Shown one piece after another: positions 49,691 to 62,915 of a stretch of DNA of 64,000 nt. The notes below the pieces were generated by a model. That model was not told where the DNA came from. It did not search any database and was given only the letters and a program-made list of their open reading frames with translations. Source of the DNA: Strigops habroptila (lineage: Eukaryota > Chordata > Aves > Psittaciformes > Psittacidae); contig NC_044278.2 of assembly GCF_004027225.2 (NCBI RefSeq), positions 77,884,923 to 77,948,922 of the forward strand, read 5' to 3'. Position numbers and translations under genes: made by a program. Position 1 is the first letter of the stretch, and each line of letters starts with the position of its first letter.

Positions 49691-50126
49691 CCACAAAGCT
49701 CCAACGGCTGCAACACTTTCCCTATGAAGACAGGCTGAGGGAGTTGAGTTGTTCATGCTGGAGAAGAGAAGGCTCTGGGAAGACCTTAGAGCAGACTTCC
49801 AGTCCCTAAAGAGGGCCTACAAGAAATCTGGAGAGGACCTTTTTACAAGGGCATGTAGTGATAGGACAAGGTTTTCAGCTTTAAGCTGAAAGAAGGTAGA
49901 TTTCGATTAGATATTAGGAGGAAGTTCTTTTCTGTGAGGGTGTTGAGACACTGGAACAGGTTGCCCAAAGAAGCTGTGGATGTCCCATCCCTGGAAGTGT
50001 TCAAGTCCAGGTTGGATGGAGCTTTGAGCAATCATCTGGTTTAGTGGAAGATGTCTCTGCCCATGGCAGGGGGTTGGAGCTAGATGATCTTTAAGGTCCC
50101 TTCCAGCGCTAAGTATTCTATAGTTC
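49691..50126 (+). mobile_element. CR1 LINE inserted in the opposite direction inside another CR1
   Basis: A 5'-truncated plus-strand CR1 of about 435 bp. It starts in the reverse transcriptase tail (CCTATGAAGACAGGCTGAGGG at 49720 on) and runs to a 3' terminus with GATGATCTTTAAGGTCCC and TATTCTATAGTTCC. The frame is broken by small indels. The outer CR1 continues on both sides, so this copy landed later. Confidence 0.92.
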
Positions 50127-50490
50127 CTTTCAGGAGGCTCAGGGAGAGAGTGATAAGGTCTCTCTTCTGAGCCTCCTTTTCTCCACCCTAAACAACTCCA
50201 GTTCCCTCAGCCACTCCTCATAAGACTTGTGCTCCAGACCCTTCACCAGCTTTGTTGCTTTCCTTTGGACACGTTCCAGCACCTCAATGTCTTTCTTGTA
50301 ATAAGGGGCCCAAAACTGAACACAGTATTTGGGGTGCAGCCTCACCAGTGTTGAGTATAGGAGGATGATCATTTCCCTAGTCCTGCTGGCCACACTATTT
50401 CTGATACAGGCCAGGATGCTATTAGCTGCCCTTGCCACCTGTGCGCAATGCCAGCTCCCATTCAACCAGCTGTTGACCAACACCAACATA
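50127..50490 (-). mobile_element. CR1 LINE, upstream part (outer element of the nested pair)
   Basis: Continuation of 49388-49690. The minus frame 50139-50546 encodes [42 protein letters not shown] and AEEWLREL-like sequence of the reverse transcriptase C-terminal half. 5' truncation is near 50490. Confidence 0.9.
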
Positions 50491-53120
50491 AAAGTATTGA
50501 GAACACAATGATAAAGGGCAGTGCCATCAGCCACTTCGCTTGTCACAGTGTATTGTATAGAGTGGTATCATATAGTAGTCTATTTTAGAAAGTACAAGAA
50601 ACATAAAAACTTGCTTGAAATAACACAAATTAACAAAGCAATCCAGTAAGATTCTGAGCTGCTTGATGTACTTTGCAGTGAATTTATAAAATAGTCATCT
50701 AGTATTCTGCATTTCTTCTAAGCACGAGAAAACAGAAAATATTGGTATCAGATTTAATGGTGTAATTAGAAAATTTAGTAAGAATCTTTATAATTTGCTA
50801 GTATTCACATTAAAATTCAGTATGGTCCAGTGCTGGTGAAAATATGTGAGCACGTAGCTATCTTACTCCTAGAAAATATTGTGAAGGAGACTATGCCTAT
50901 ATTGTACATTTTATCGAACCTTTTATTGCCCGTAAGTGCTAAATATGAAGCTTCTCACAAACAAGAAGGCTGAATAATAATATTCACAGGCCACAATCCT
51001 TTTTTCTCTTATGATGTTTTAGTTAGGAGTTGTTGTAAAAGCACTGTAAACCAAGGTAAATGACAGGAGAGAAAGATCCATTTTTTTTTCTGTTGTGGCT
51101 TTCTACTTCTCACTCAAGAAACAATTTCTTCTAGCTTCACTGCAGTCTTAATCAGTTCTCTTGTTATTAGTGTTGTTATCTCGCCTACTACTTCTGTGTA
51201 TTATTCACACTTTTTACTCATGCCTTGTTGATTTAGAGAGTATGCTAAGCATACATACTTCAGTTCTTTTGACGTGCTTAATGTTCTTAGCCCATTTGCA
51301 AGCAAGTAATGTTACAAGTTTTCTTAGTAAATCAACATGTTAGTCAATGAATGAATGTGTAGCTGATTTTATGTGGGAGGAGTGTTCAGATTAAAAAGTA
51401 AAATGCTCATAAACTGGGAAAAGGCAGAATTAAGACAAACCATGTAGTCAGATTTTATCGGAGTAGCACACTTTTTTTATTTATCCTGTTCAAATACTAC
51501 TCTGGAAGCACAATTACTTTCATATATTGGGATCAGTGCTCTCTTTCAGGGAATTCAGGAGATCTTCCAGGCGCTGCCACTATAGTGCAGAGTCACTTTA
51601 AGAAAACTGTATTTCACTTTCTTTATCTGTAAGCTGGACCAGTGCTAGGTCAACCTCCATTATAAACTATTCTGTGACCTGCTGCTGAAAACGTTAATAC
51701 TTAAGCCACAGAGCTACTGGATAGCTATTACTGAGTAAAGAGCTAATAATTTTTACAATACAGCAATCAATTAACCAAACAACTAGAGAAAAACATAAAT
51801 CACTATTCAAAACTAAAGATATTGCTAAGTTGCATAAAATTGTAAATTTTATACTAGTTGTCTTCTGTTTTCTCACGTATTTTATAAATGTAGTGTATAA
51901 AACTAGATCGTTGTATTTTATTAGACCACAGTTGGGAAGTTTGAATTAATTATCTAACTCTTTAATTCATGGTCTAAATGAATTTTATGTTGTCTTTCTA
52001 AAGAGGATGGAGAAAGACTGAAGAGACATAGGCATCTCCCGGTGGGTAAAGAATACTATGAATGTGTCTTTCACTATGTGAGAAGTAGTCATCTGCAAGG
52101 GACCCAGTATTTCGGAGTAGCATTTTGCTGTAAGACTGTATTTCCTTTTCTAACATGCTTTTCATACAACTTTCATCTTATAGTACATCACACTTGGAAT
52201 GTGAATACTGGGACAGATTAATGATATTTGTGGATTGGAAACCTTGAAACGGGAACTTTGTTATATGGACCTATACTTTTTTTAGCTGCGTAAGGTTTTG
52301 CAACTATGTAGAGGGAGCTGACCACATATGTTAAACTTCTCATTTAACTTTTATAATTTGCCTTTGCATATGTGATGTTTACTGTGGTTATCAGGGATTA
52401 ATGTTCTTTTTAAGATTAGAAAGGAAATTATTTTACTAAACTAACTTGGCATGGTTGCTTGCATTTCAAGTTGTTGACGGTGTCCTGAGATAAAGCAGAG
52501 CACTTCATTTCCAATAAATGTCATAATCATTATAGTTGCTTTTCATAGATTTGATTGGAAATGCAATTAGGTTTATTTCCCCAAACTCATTGTCCTCTTA
52601 ATTTTATTTTGTTTGTTCTTGATATTTGCTTTCATTACTGAGTGTGTGTTCATTTAAAACAGATGTGAGCCACCACAGAATAATATATTACAACTTCATA
52701 GTCATTTTACTGCTTATTTCCACATTTTAATTGTAAATACTCAGTTGCTCATTTGTACATTGGTATATCAGTGAGAACATTGAGATTTTTAATGACGTGA
52801 AACATTTATTGAACTAATACAATCTAAGCCTCTATTAAATGGGATAATGACAGTTTTACAGGATTAGAAGAAACTGAACAAAATCACATCAATTACATGC
52901 ATACAGCAGAAAAAAAAGTAACAAAGTACTTTATAGAATTATAATTTTTTTAAAAAATTATTTCACCATGACAATAATATAACATGCTCCTTTTTTTGTG
53001 TCTTTTTTTTAAATGTAAATTTGTATGAATAGGAAAAGACTGTGTTTAGTAAAACTTTGTAATTTATCATTTTACATTCTAAGTATTTATTTTTTAAAAT
53101 GTATGACTGAATACATTCTT

Positions 53121-53150
53121 GGTAAGTCTGAATAAGTCTGGTAAGTCTGA
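53121..53150 (+). repeat. Short tandem (GGTAAGTCTG / AATAAGTCTG)
   Basis: Three ten-base units sharing TAAGTCTG. Confidence 0.85.
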
Positions 53151-54307
53151 AAATTTCCATGATTTCTAACAAAGATAGAGTTTGTATACTATATTTAGAA
53201 ATAATTTAACCAAGCTCTCCAGGCTTTCTTTAAGGTCGATTAGATCAGGCACTTCTATAACATAATTCACGTTGTTCTACAAAAATGTTTAAAAAGAGGC
53301 AGTTCGAATCTCCCTCTGGTGAGTTTTATCTCTCTTCATTAAGTATGACCCTGATTAGTTATTGAACTAAGTAAGGGCCAAAATTAGATAGAATTAATTT
53401 CATGCTGCTGCACACTTGTATTATGTACTGATCAATAAGAAAAGTAATTAAAAAAAATTAGCAGGTGTGGAGAGAAGTACTGAGGATACAGAAGAAGTGT
53501 GAAAGTGTAATCTGAATTTGTAAACTTGTGGAGTAAAACGAGTAAGGCAAATGGGAAACGGAGATGTTGTATAAATCCATATATTAGTAACCTGAAACAT
53601 TTTCACCATTGAGACTCAAGGTTAGTCAAATATTTTATATTAATCTCTCCTAATTTTTTTTCATTTAGAAATGGGATAATAGTATCTCTCTATTCACAAA
53701 ACAGTTTTGGAAAATAAATTGGGAAGCATAGGCATACTGTCACAGTAACACAACATGTACAAGCAGAAGAAACTTCCATTCTGAAGGCAGGCGTGTAAAG
53801 TACAGCATGAAGTCATGGATACAACAGTAACAAAAAAACTTTAATAAGAGATTATTTGATCATGTAATTAAATTCAACATCATGATATTTGTGTCAAGAA
53901 CACAAACATATGGGATTTGCATAGAGCATCTGATTTCTGTCATTCCTAACTCATGTACTTGACCTTGCAACTTGTGTGAAATTTTACCAAATATATTCTG
54001 TGTAAATGTGAATGATTGTTCACTTGTGGTTGTATCTATCCTTTATTTCCATTTCATGACCCACGATTTAATTAAATACTCTATTTTTTTAAGTACATTT
54101 TTGTCAGAACTTGTGGACTTTCCTGAAGTTCTGCTGAAGCTCTGCCAGGAAACCCAATATAAGCTATAACAGTCCCACATCCAAGAACAGCTGGAGTGGC
54201 TGAGTTCTAAGGATCAGATTCATCTGTACAATTAGTTATTAGCAAGAGGAGAGACATTTCATTTCTAGTACTCTGTCAGTGTAGTAACTAATAAAATAAA
54301 ATGAAAT

Positions 54308-54323
54308 TAAAAAAAAAAAAAAG
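54308..54323 (+). repeat. A-rich run
   Basis: About 15 A followed by GAGGG. Confidence 0.8.
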
Positions 54324-55032
54324 AGGGAAAAAATCTATTAAAAGACACCAATTAGAGGCATACAAGAAGAATACCTATAGCATAAAGTGGATTTGGACAG
54401 TATCATCCAAATGAAGACAGTTTTATTGCAAATGTCCTCTAAATATTGAACAACTTCTTACAGATATTTTGTAATATTACCCAATAAATAAGAACAAAGA
54501 CAGTTTGAGCATTCTGAGAGACACAAGGCAACATCTTCACATGTTCTATATATGTTACATGAGGTTTTCCAGATCCTGTCGTGTAAAAGGTACAAAACAG
54601 CAAGCTATAAAGTAACGTTTGATATATATTTTTACTGTGATAAGTAAGATTTAAGATAAGGATGAAAGCTTTGCCATCTTATGAACCTTATGAAGACAGA
54701 GTGGTAAAGAAATGCATTGTGAAATCTGATGAATGGCCTAAAACTAAAGTTTCAAGAACTGGGTATTGCTTTTGACTTCATGAAAAAATCTACTGTGATC
54801 TTAGACTAAAGCAACAGCTTTGCAGAGGCCTGTTTTGTTCTGCATTTGGGACTGTTCTTTTGATTGTCTTAATGGCTTGGTGAACCATATTGGGGATATT
54901 TTTGAGATTGAAGCTGTTAGAAATAGGAATGCAAAATGCCTAACCTCCCTAGATGTATTCCTAATCCTTTGGGATTGGGACTGCCAATTATGTAATGATC
55001 TTATTTTGATCACAGTATGTGGTACAATAATC

Positions 55033-55130
55033 TTTTTTTGCCCTTGTTTTTCGGGGGTTTTTTTGTGGGGTTTTTTGTTTGTTTGTTTGTGTTGTTATTG
55101 TTTGTTTTTTTGTTGTTTTTTTTGTTTTTT
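55033..55130 (+). repeat. T/G-rich low-complexity tract
   Basis: T-runs broken by G (TTTTG, GTTT units) for about 100 bases. Plus-strand frames through it predict Phe/Val/Cys-rich membrane-like peptides that are composition artefacts. Confidence 0.9.
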
Positions 55131-55295
55131 ATCTGCAAGCTGGAAAAGCATCACTCCAGAAATTTAGGACTGTAGTGGAAAAGCACATACAAAAACTACC
55201 AGGAATTACAAATCCAGTGTTCTTTGGGTCATGCACAGTAATCGTTATGGCTAACTTTTGTGAATACATTCTTTTATACATGTGTGTACATAGAA

Positions 55296-55437
55296 AGAAC
55301 CATAGAATATCTCAAGTTGCAAGGAACCCATAAGAATCTTTGAAATCCAACTCCCCTACTCCTCTCAGGAATACCTAAAACTGAAACTATGATAACTAAA
55401 AGTGTGAGATCAGATGCTTCTTTAACTTGAAGGAGCT
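55296..55437 (-). mobile_element. CR1 LINE, short 3' end fragment
   Basis: The plus-strand words CATAGAATATCTCAAGTTGCA and GAATCTTTGAAATCCAACTCC are the reverse complement of a CR1 subfamily 3' end that differs from the other copies in carrying ATATCTCAAGTTG. Confidence 0.8.
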
Positions 55438-56104
55438 GCATATGAGCACATGTACATGTATACTTATAGGTATGCACTACACATGTACGTTTTTTTGTGA
55501 AAACGTGCATAGTATGTGGACATAAAACATTCTAGATGACCACAGGATTTTAAGTACTTGGTTTCCTGAAACATCCTAACCATTTTCTTTTGAAAGGGAC
55601 TATGGAATGTCGTATTGCTCTAGCTTGGACTGCAAAAGTTGCACTTCCTTCTTGATGTAAAGGATGACAACTGAAGAGATATGAATGAGTCTGAAGGTGA
55701 AAAACTGTAGGTGGATATCAAATCTTCAGCTGTAATCATCTCTGCTAGACATTCCAGTGTACCTCTCACTGTAAGGGAGAGAAACTGACACTTGTGGCTA
55801 GTGATTAATATATCTTACTTTAAAAGCCTACTCCAGATTAGAGACAATTTACACCTTCCTTCTCTCTACTGGTTATGAACAACGTCATAGATGCCAGGTT
55901 CTGTATAGACATCTACACCATAAATGTCTGAAGTTAAGAAGGTTTGTTGTTATGTAATGATAACAGTGGAGCCAATTTGGATACCATTGTGGTGTATTAA
56001 CTGGTTTGGGGTTTTTTATTACTGACTTGATTAGTATTCATGATGTTTATGGCCATACTAATATGATAAATTCATAACATAAGGAGAAATGTCAATATCT
56101 ATAG
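55438..56104. other. Region without genes
   Basis: No gene or element recognised. Confidence 0.5.
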
Positions 56105-56575
56105 ATATTTTAGAAACCTCCAGAGCTGGTAAACTCATAGACAATACAAAACTGAGAGAAGTGGCTTATATATTGGATGTGTGTCTTACCATTCAAAGGA
56201 CCTGGACAGGCTGGAGAAGAACTTCATGAAAGTTTAACAAAGGGAAATGCAAAATCCTTAACATGGAAAGAAGAAATTGTTTTTTCCAATTGCTGGATCG
56301 GCAACTTTGCAGGTAACTGGGAGTTCCAGTAGACCAAAATCTGAACATAAGTCAGCAATGTGCCCTTGCAGTAAAGACAACGAACAGCCTCTGGGTTCCA
56401 GCACTGAGGCAGAGCATCACCACCAGGTCAAGAGAGGTGAACTTTCCCCTCTGCTCAGCATTGGTGAGGCCACACCTGGAGTTGCTGTGATGCTGGCATA
56501 CCAGAGCAAACCTAGCGAAGGGCAAAAATGTATTAAGAGACTGAAGCATATTTTCTGATAAACACTGAATTGCAG
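56105..56575 (+). mobile_element. CR1 LINE, old internal fragment
   Basis: Plus-strand decayed reverse transcriptase sequence. Landmarks are AAAGGACCTGGACAGGCTGGAG (56196 on) and, after a degraded middle, TCTGCTCAGCATTGGTGAGGCC (56451 on) and AGCGAAGGGCAAAAATG. The frame is heavily broken. No 3' terminus is visible. Confidence 0.75.
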
Positions 56576-57866
56576 AATAGCTACTGAAATTTTTAGATTC
56601 TCCCAAGGATTCTGGAACCCAGTTTTATACAGGCAAAACTAGAGCAGTTCATATTCTGAGTCTATTTTATAATTTATTCATATCTGTAAATCTTACTTCT
56701 TGCATCTGGATAGGACTTTGAAAATCTGCCTAGTAGTGTTGTTCATTAATGCAATATGTAACTGAAATTAATAAAATATGAACCAAGGTATCTGTTTCAC
56801 TAACAAATATTTTTAAAGGCAATTATTGCAGATGTTTTTTAGAAATATAAAAGCTAATTTTCTGCAAACACACATCTCATTAATTGCTAAGTTTTAGAAA
56901 AGAAAAATATTTAAACACAACTTTATGTGGATAAAAAAAGAAACAGATAAAGTTCTAAAAACAGTGGTATCAATGTGGTTTTACAGTTTTCTGAGATGTT
57001 AGAATCTTCCAACAATTAACAAAACCCATCAGATTTTTCCGATGTGTATTTCATTAGCTTAGATGTAGATTCAGAATTGCTCAAGGACCAACACCAAACA
57101 AATAAAATGAGGAAAATAACCCCTTAGGAGCTTCTTAACCTTCCCGTCAGACAGCTTCTTAACCTTCTGTACACTTTAATTTAAAAGCCAATGAGTTACT
57201 CAAGGTATAACCATAAGTCAACCTGAAGGAAATTTATAGCTGTGTAGATGATGGAACAAAACTGTAATGCACAGATGACTCCACTGTTACAAAAGTAATC
57301 AGCTCTTCAAGTCAACTATGAGAAAACTGCACATTTCCGAGACATATATAAATATGCTCCAGTTTTTTCTATGTATATTAGAAAGTGTGAAGTGAATTTA
57401 AATTAGTCCAGTGAAATATGTGTCACAATCATCAATACATACACTTATAGGGTCTAACAAACTGAAGTTTCTGGAAAAGAATAGATTAAAGATCGAATTG
57501 GACCATAGCATGTTTCTTGTTCAAAGAAAGAGAACAAATCCAGAATACTTGAAAAACTGAACTGTATACTGATATTTCACAACACCTAATAACTGGAAAG
57601 AAAGAATAATACATATTACCATGTACATTATTAAAGTAGTAATTATTTTGTATCTTGCTGAACACCTTTGGCATTCTGAAAGGTAGCCCTCAATATTGAC
57701 TACTATTGATGTGGGGAATGAGGAGAAACATGATTAAAATACAGTTACAACCTTTAAGATAGCTTTGAATGTGTAGATTAATTCTAAGCATTAGCTTTCT
57801 TACTGTTACATACATGAGATACTACTAAAAAAAATCTTTCATTCAGATTTTGTGATTTAAGACACC
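56576..57866. other. AT-rich region without genes
   Basis: No gene or named element. One short direct repeat is listed separately. Confidence 0.55.
57129..57167 (+). repeat. 15-bp direct repeat, 24-bp period
   Basis: AGCTTCTTAACCTTC occurs at 57129-57143 and 57153-57167. Confidence 0.95.
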
Positions 57867-58258
57867 AGAGCTGCATTGATACCAAAGTTTTGCCCAGATC
57901 CCAGGTGCAGGAGTTGCAGTGGCCTGTTAAACTTCACAAGGTTTGCATGAGTCCACTCCTCAAGACTGTCAAGGTCCCTCTGGATGGCATCCCTTCTCTT
58001 GAGCATGATCAGCTGCACCACACAGCTTAGTGGTGTCAGCAACTTGCTGAGGGTGCACTCAATCCACTGTTTATATCATTGATGAAGCACATGAACAGTA
58101 CCAGTTCCGGCAATGCAGATGTTTGAGGGACACCATTCATTGCCGGTTTTTAACTTGGATGTTGTGACAGTGACTGTAACTCTTGGACAAGGCCATTCAG
58201 CCAATCTTTTATCCATTTAATAATCTATCCATCAAACCCATCTCTCTCCAATTAGAGG
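57867..58258 (-). mobile_element. CR1 LINE, internal reverse transcriptase fragment
   Basis: The minus frame 57857-58042 reads RRDAIQRDLDSLEEWTHANLVKFN, the segment after the catalytic box of CR1 reverse transcriptase. The part 58043-58258 is the catalytic-core side, out of frame and divergent. Neither the 3' end nor the 5' half is present. Confidence 0.82.
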
Positions 58259-60415
58259 TGAAATTTGGTAATGCTTTTGGAAGCATTCTGTTTGAGAAAG
58301 AGAATTCTAGATCTTGGAAGCCTCATGGTGAACCAAAGTTCTTACTGTGTAATTAATTTGCTTTGGAAGAGTTGAGTAAAATGTCACATCTTTCTTCTGC
58401 TAAGTACTTTTCAAACAGTAACAGAAAACCCTTTCTCTAAACGCAATGTGAGTGATTAATCAGTTAAAGATAGACAAGGAACAATGCAATAAGGTGAAAA
58501 TAAAGGAGAAAAGAGAGCATTTTGACAGAAAAAATGAAATTCTTGTAGAACATGAGAGGGATTCCCGTTCAAAAAAATCGGAGAAGGATTTTGGTTTTTT
58601 TTTTCTAAGTGGCACATCATGTAATATCAGTAAGCAAGCTGATGCTAAGAAATAATCTATAAATCAAAGCTGCTTTGAAGGCTGTAACTACTTCTCACTG
58701 GTGTATATATTGTGAATTCACAAATTTTTATTTGTCCTAGCTTTTTTCTTTTTTAAAAAATATATTAAAAATCATGGTGGGTGAATATATCTTTTACCCT
58801 TTACCCATTTTTCAGTATTCTCAGCTAAAGCCATTTTGAACTTTTAAATATACCAGATTACTTCTACTTCAGTCAGGTGTACATAATGCACAAACTTTTG
58901 TCAGTTGTAACCTAGAACTAAGACATTTATAGCTATGACTACTTTGGCTTAAAAAGGTTTACTAGCAAAAACGCCAGTTAGGACTCACAGTTCCAGTAGG
59001 TTTAGAACCTTAAAATGTAAAACTATGTAATAGAAATCCCAGACAAGAGAGTCTTCTATTGAGAATTACACTGTTAATTTTTTCCTCCTGGTGATTCTGC
59101 TCAGTGGCCCACATGTATACATTATTTCTGCTAATTAAGCATTTAATTAATGTTGGTAATACTAATTTTAAGTAAATAAATATGGTATCAGTCTGTAAAT
59201 ACTGGCTTTTACTAACTTTGTTAATATCTAATTTACTTGCTCTAGTTATCTTACTAAACACCAATAAAATTCTTTATTATACTTTACACTAGTCTATTAA
59301 TAGCAATTCAATCACTTTTGTATTGCTTGTGTAATTCAGAAGAACTAAATAGCAACAACATTTACATTTTATCTTTTTACAGCCTATAAATGTTCTTATA
59401 ATTAATATTTAATTGCAAAAAATACAAATACATTTCTTAATTTGTGGTGTGATATGTTCATTAAATACTCATTAATAGAGGTTAAACATGCAAAATGCAA
59501 TCTTTCTTAAAAAACATAAAAGGAGATTTCTGTGTTCAATTATATTGTCAGTTATTCAGAAAGATTATTTTAATCTCTGTCAAACATTTTAATCAGAAAA
59601 CAAGTCATGAAATTTAAAATATATATTTAAAATTGTACAAAAGTTTCATGCATAAGTTCCCTCTCATAGTAAATTAAATCTCAAGGCCAGAAAACTTACA
59701 GGGAAAAGTATTTTTGACTTCTTCCCTTCACTGAGAAGTGATAGAACTGCAATAGAAATCCTGTTTGGGCAGGAGCACTCATAAACTGAATGAGGTCCAC
59801 CGTAACCTGAGACCAATTACAGTTAAACCACTACAATGTTCCAGGTGATTCACGTGGGACAAAGCAAGCAGCCTCTGTGGCACACAGCACAAAAAACAGA
59901 GTGGATATTTGCTGCAGACCCATTCAGGCACCTGAATTTTTTCAGAGTATGTATTCTTGCTACAGTTGCTTTTAGGAAAAGGTGAGCACAGTTAATCTTC
60001 TGAAATGTAAGTTGGCAGCCTGAAGCAGATGTAGATAGGGGAAACAACTTGGCTGGCTTTCTTTCCTTCCCATGAATTTCATTTCTTAAACTGATTTGTG
60101 AAAGGAAATTCTATCCAAGCAAAGTATGCCTTATGCTTAGAAACAAAGTAAGTCTATGTTATCTCTGTTACACTGTGTTACAGCACTTAAGTGTCAATCA
60201 TAGTAGACATTACAGCTGATAATAGTAAGGTGTCTATAGCCACCAAGCAGTACTCAAACTGAAGTCACGCTTAGAAGAGAACATTAGGCTCATCTCCTCT
60301 GATCCCATGACAGTGCAGTATTCAAAACAGTCCCTGCATTCATTCTCTATCACACAATTTGTATTTCTACAATAGCATACAGACTATTTCTAGAAGTGGC
60401 TATATAGGAATCTGA

Positions 60416-60472
60416 TTTTTTTTTTTTTTTCCAAATGTTATTAGTTAGTTTGTTTTAAAGAAAAAAAAAAAA
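60416..60472. repeat. Poly-T / poly-A inverted pair
   Basis: T15 at 60416-60430 and A12 at 60461-60472, spaced by 30 bases; could fold as a simple A/T hairpin. Confidence 0.85.
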
Positions 60473-61276
60473 GCATCTTGGGAGAGAGTAATTTTTTTGT
60501 TTTCTTTTTTACATCAGCTAAAAATTATCAGAAGTACATTTGATCCAGCATTTTTTTCTCTTCTCCAATATTTGTTTAATTGCTTTAAGTCTTTCCATGT
60601 CTAACCAGCTGCCAGTCTGCTTCCAGATGACCAGAAAGGAACAATATTATACAGCTTAGGAGAGGAGGAATTGTCCTGCCACACTATCCCTTCTTAAGGG
60701 CTAACCAGTAAAATGGCTGCAGCCCCTTAAAAAGGTGGTGGTGTATTACTCCTTTGCAGCTTCTAGTATCTCTGCTGAGAAATGAAAGGAAGGTACAGTG
60801 ACTAAAAGATATCTCTAATATAGTGCTCAAGTCTTACTGCGATGGATGTTACAAAAGCAAAGAGTGAATGTACACATAAGGGTTATGTTTTGTTTTCTTC
60901 TCTTGAGCATTTATCTGAACAAACTCTCTACTAAGATTTAGGGAGGATTGTCTGAACACTGATGAGGCATGTTATTGTAGAGCAGCTTCACCAATCCCCA
61001 CTTAAAGGAACAAGACAGCAATTCTTAATATAGTAAAAGAATATATGTTAGTATCTGAAGGTTTTTCGACTGTCATTTCCAAGTTGAATTATTTTGCCTT
61101 ATTTCTATCCAGCACAAGTCTGTTCAGTGTTTATCTTCATGCTAAAACTCTGTCACAGAGAAAACCGGTTTATAAATATTCAGTATGAACTGTATTTGCT
61201 GATCTACTGATAATCAGATTAGGAATGGAGAATTTCATTTGATTATCTCTGAAAAAGTTATATGCACATATAAATG

Positions 61277-61301
61277 TACACACACAAACAGACACACACT
61301 T
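61277..61301 (+). repeat. CA-rich microsatellite, imperfect
   Basis: ACACACAC units broken by AAACAG. Confidence 0.8.
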
Positions 61302-62045
61302 GCTGTGAATGTGTACATTAATAATATACTTCTGTATATCACGTCAGAGACTCTATACTGCATGAAATTTCAGAGTTTTGTTTATTTCCTCTAATGGTCC
61401 CAAATAAATAGCAGAAAAATAGTATACCAAATAATTTATTCTTCTAAAACATATGGCAACCTATTTTCAAACATAACTTTGATCCACCTAGTCAAGCATT
61501 GTGGAGCTTCTGTCAAGCATGAACTAGAAACTGAGCTTCATGACTTGTGCGTATGCTGGTTTAGAAGGGAGGAAAGAATCAACGCCGTATAAATGGAATG
61601 TTTCACATATTAATGGTTTTCAGGTGAGCTGCTTACGTGAGAAAAATAGAGAAGTATCGTTTCACTATTTATCTACATGCGAAACAATGGAACCACTGTA
61701 GTTCATACGAAAATGACAGATATTAAAGGAGCAAAATATAAGGTGGGCAGCCACTGAGAATTAAAAGGAAAGATTACTGAGAGGAGATGGTTAGGTGTCA
61801 GAATCCAGTAAACTCTGCCCAGGGTCTTACAGACATGGCACATGTGCAGGGATGTAATACTTTATATCAACTTTACTTGGAGATAGTTAATGTCACACAA
61901 AATTTCTGATTTAGCAGAGTGATACAAATTAGACTGAAAACACTATATGAATGTGTTACATAGCAAAATATAGAATTTGCAATACACAGTTCAATTACAA
62001 TATAATATCAATGTGATCCCCATTACCAGTCTTTATAATATGCTC

Positions 62046-62392
62046 ACTGAAGCTAAGGGGAGACCTGAACTGCTAGAAAGGAGGTTGTGGTAAGGTGGTT
62101 GTTGATCTCTTCGCCCAGCTAACAGGGACAAGAGGAAGTGGCCTCAAGTTGCACCAAGGCGGGGGGTTTAGATTGAACGTTAGGAAAAATTTCTTCACTG
62201 AAAGGCTTGCCAAGCATTGGAAAATGCTTTGCAGGGAAGCGGTTGAGTCCCCATCCCTGGAGGTATTTACAGATATGTAGATGTGGCATTTAGGAATATG
62301 GTTTAGTGATGGACTTGGAAGTGTTAGGTTTATAGTTGGACTCTCGGTATTAAAGGTCTTTTCTAACCTAAATGATTGGAATGATTCTAGGA
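62046..62392 (+). mobile_element. CR1 LINE, 3' end, same subfamily as the 49.4 kb outer copy
   Basis: The plus frame 62095-62280 encodes the end of the reverse transcriptase (FRLNVRKNFFTERLAKHWK). The 3' untranslated end has GTTAGGTTTATAGTTGGACTC, AAAGGTCTTTTCTAACCTAAA and the terminal pair AATGATTGGAATGATTC. 5'-truncated. Confidence 0.9.
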
Positions 62393-62915
62393 TGCTGGGT
62401 GTCCCTAGTCGCCGGGATGGAACATGTGGGTCAAAGCCAGCTCAAGCCCATTGCATTCTCCTAAATGATTTTGTTAATTGTGTACTTTTTGTGTTATGTG
62501 CTGGGCTGAAACATGTATTTACTCTCCCCATAATGTGGCTGACTTAGGAAAAAACAATTACCCCACCAGTTCATCCACTAAGCTGTGATATAGTCCATTG
62601 ATCCACTCAACTGCCAAAAGTCTCTGAAGGGATATTCCAAACTGAAAATAACCAAATATTTTTATACCAGCCAATGCACATCTATTTGCACTTTAAAATG
62701 TTATTATTTAATATGCTAAACTTCCTGTTCCCTTGAGATCTTTGAAATGGTTACAGTAAGTACAAAGATAAGTTAAACACTTGTCTCCAAACCTCGTTTT
62801 CATTTTCTTTGTCCAGAATACTGAAATTTAGACTTACAAGATTAAGATGTGAATAAAACATAGTTCAAGCATTTTGAGCAAGTTGAAATTTCTTATTACA
62901 CTGTTTTGTACCACT
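62393..62915. other. Spacer without genes
   Basis: No gene or element recognised. Confidence 0.5.

Larger units (their letters stand above)
50491..55295. other. AT-rich region without genes
   Basis: About 4.8 kb with no gene or element that I can name. The stretch 52480-52800 is low in repeats and rich in ATTA/TAAT words. Confidence 0.55.
58259..62045. other. AT-rich region without genes
   Basis: No supported gene or mobile element. The interval 59100-59640 is low in repeats and dense in TAATTA-like words. Confidence 0.55.

Noticed and set aside
54820-55333. Frames predicting hydrophobic Phe/Val/Cys-rich segments
   Set aside because: The hydrophobic part is a translation of a T/G low-complexity tract.
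56277-56558. 93-codon plus frame as a possible gene
   Set aside because: Overlaps a decayed CR1 fragment; the readable words are CR1 in other frames.
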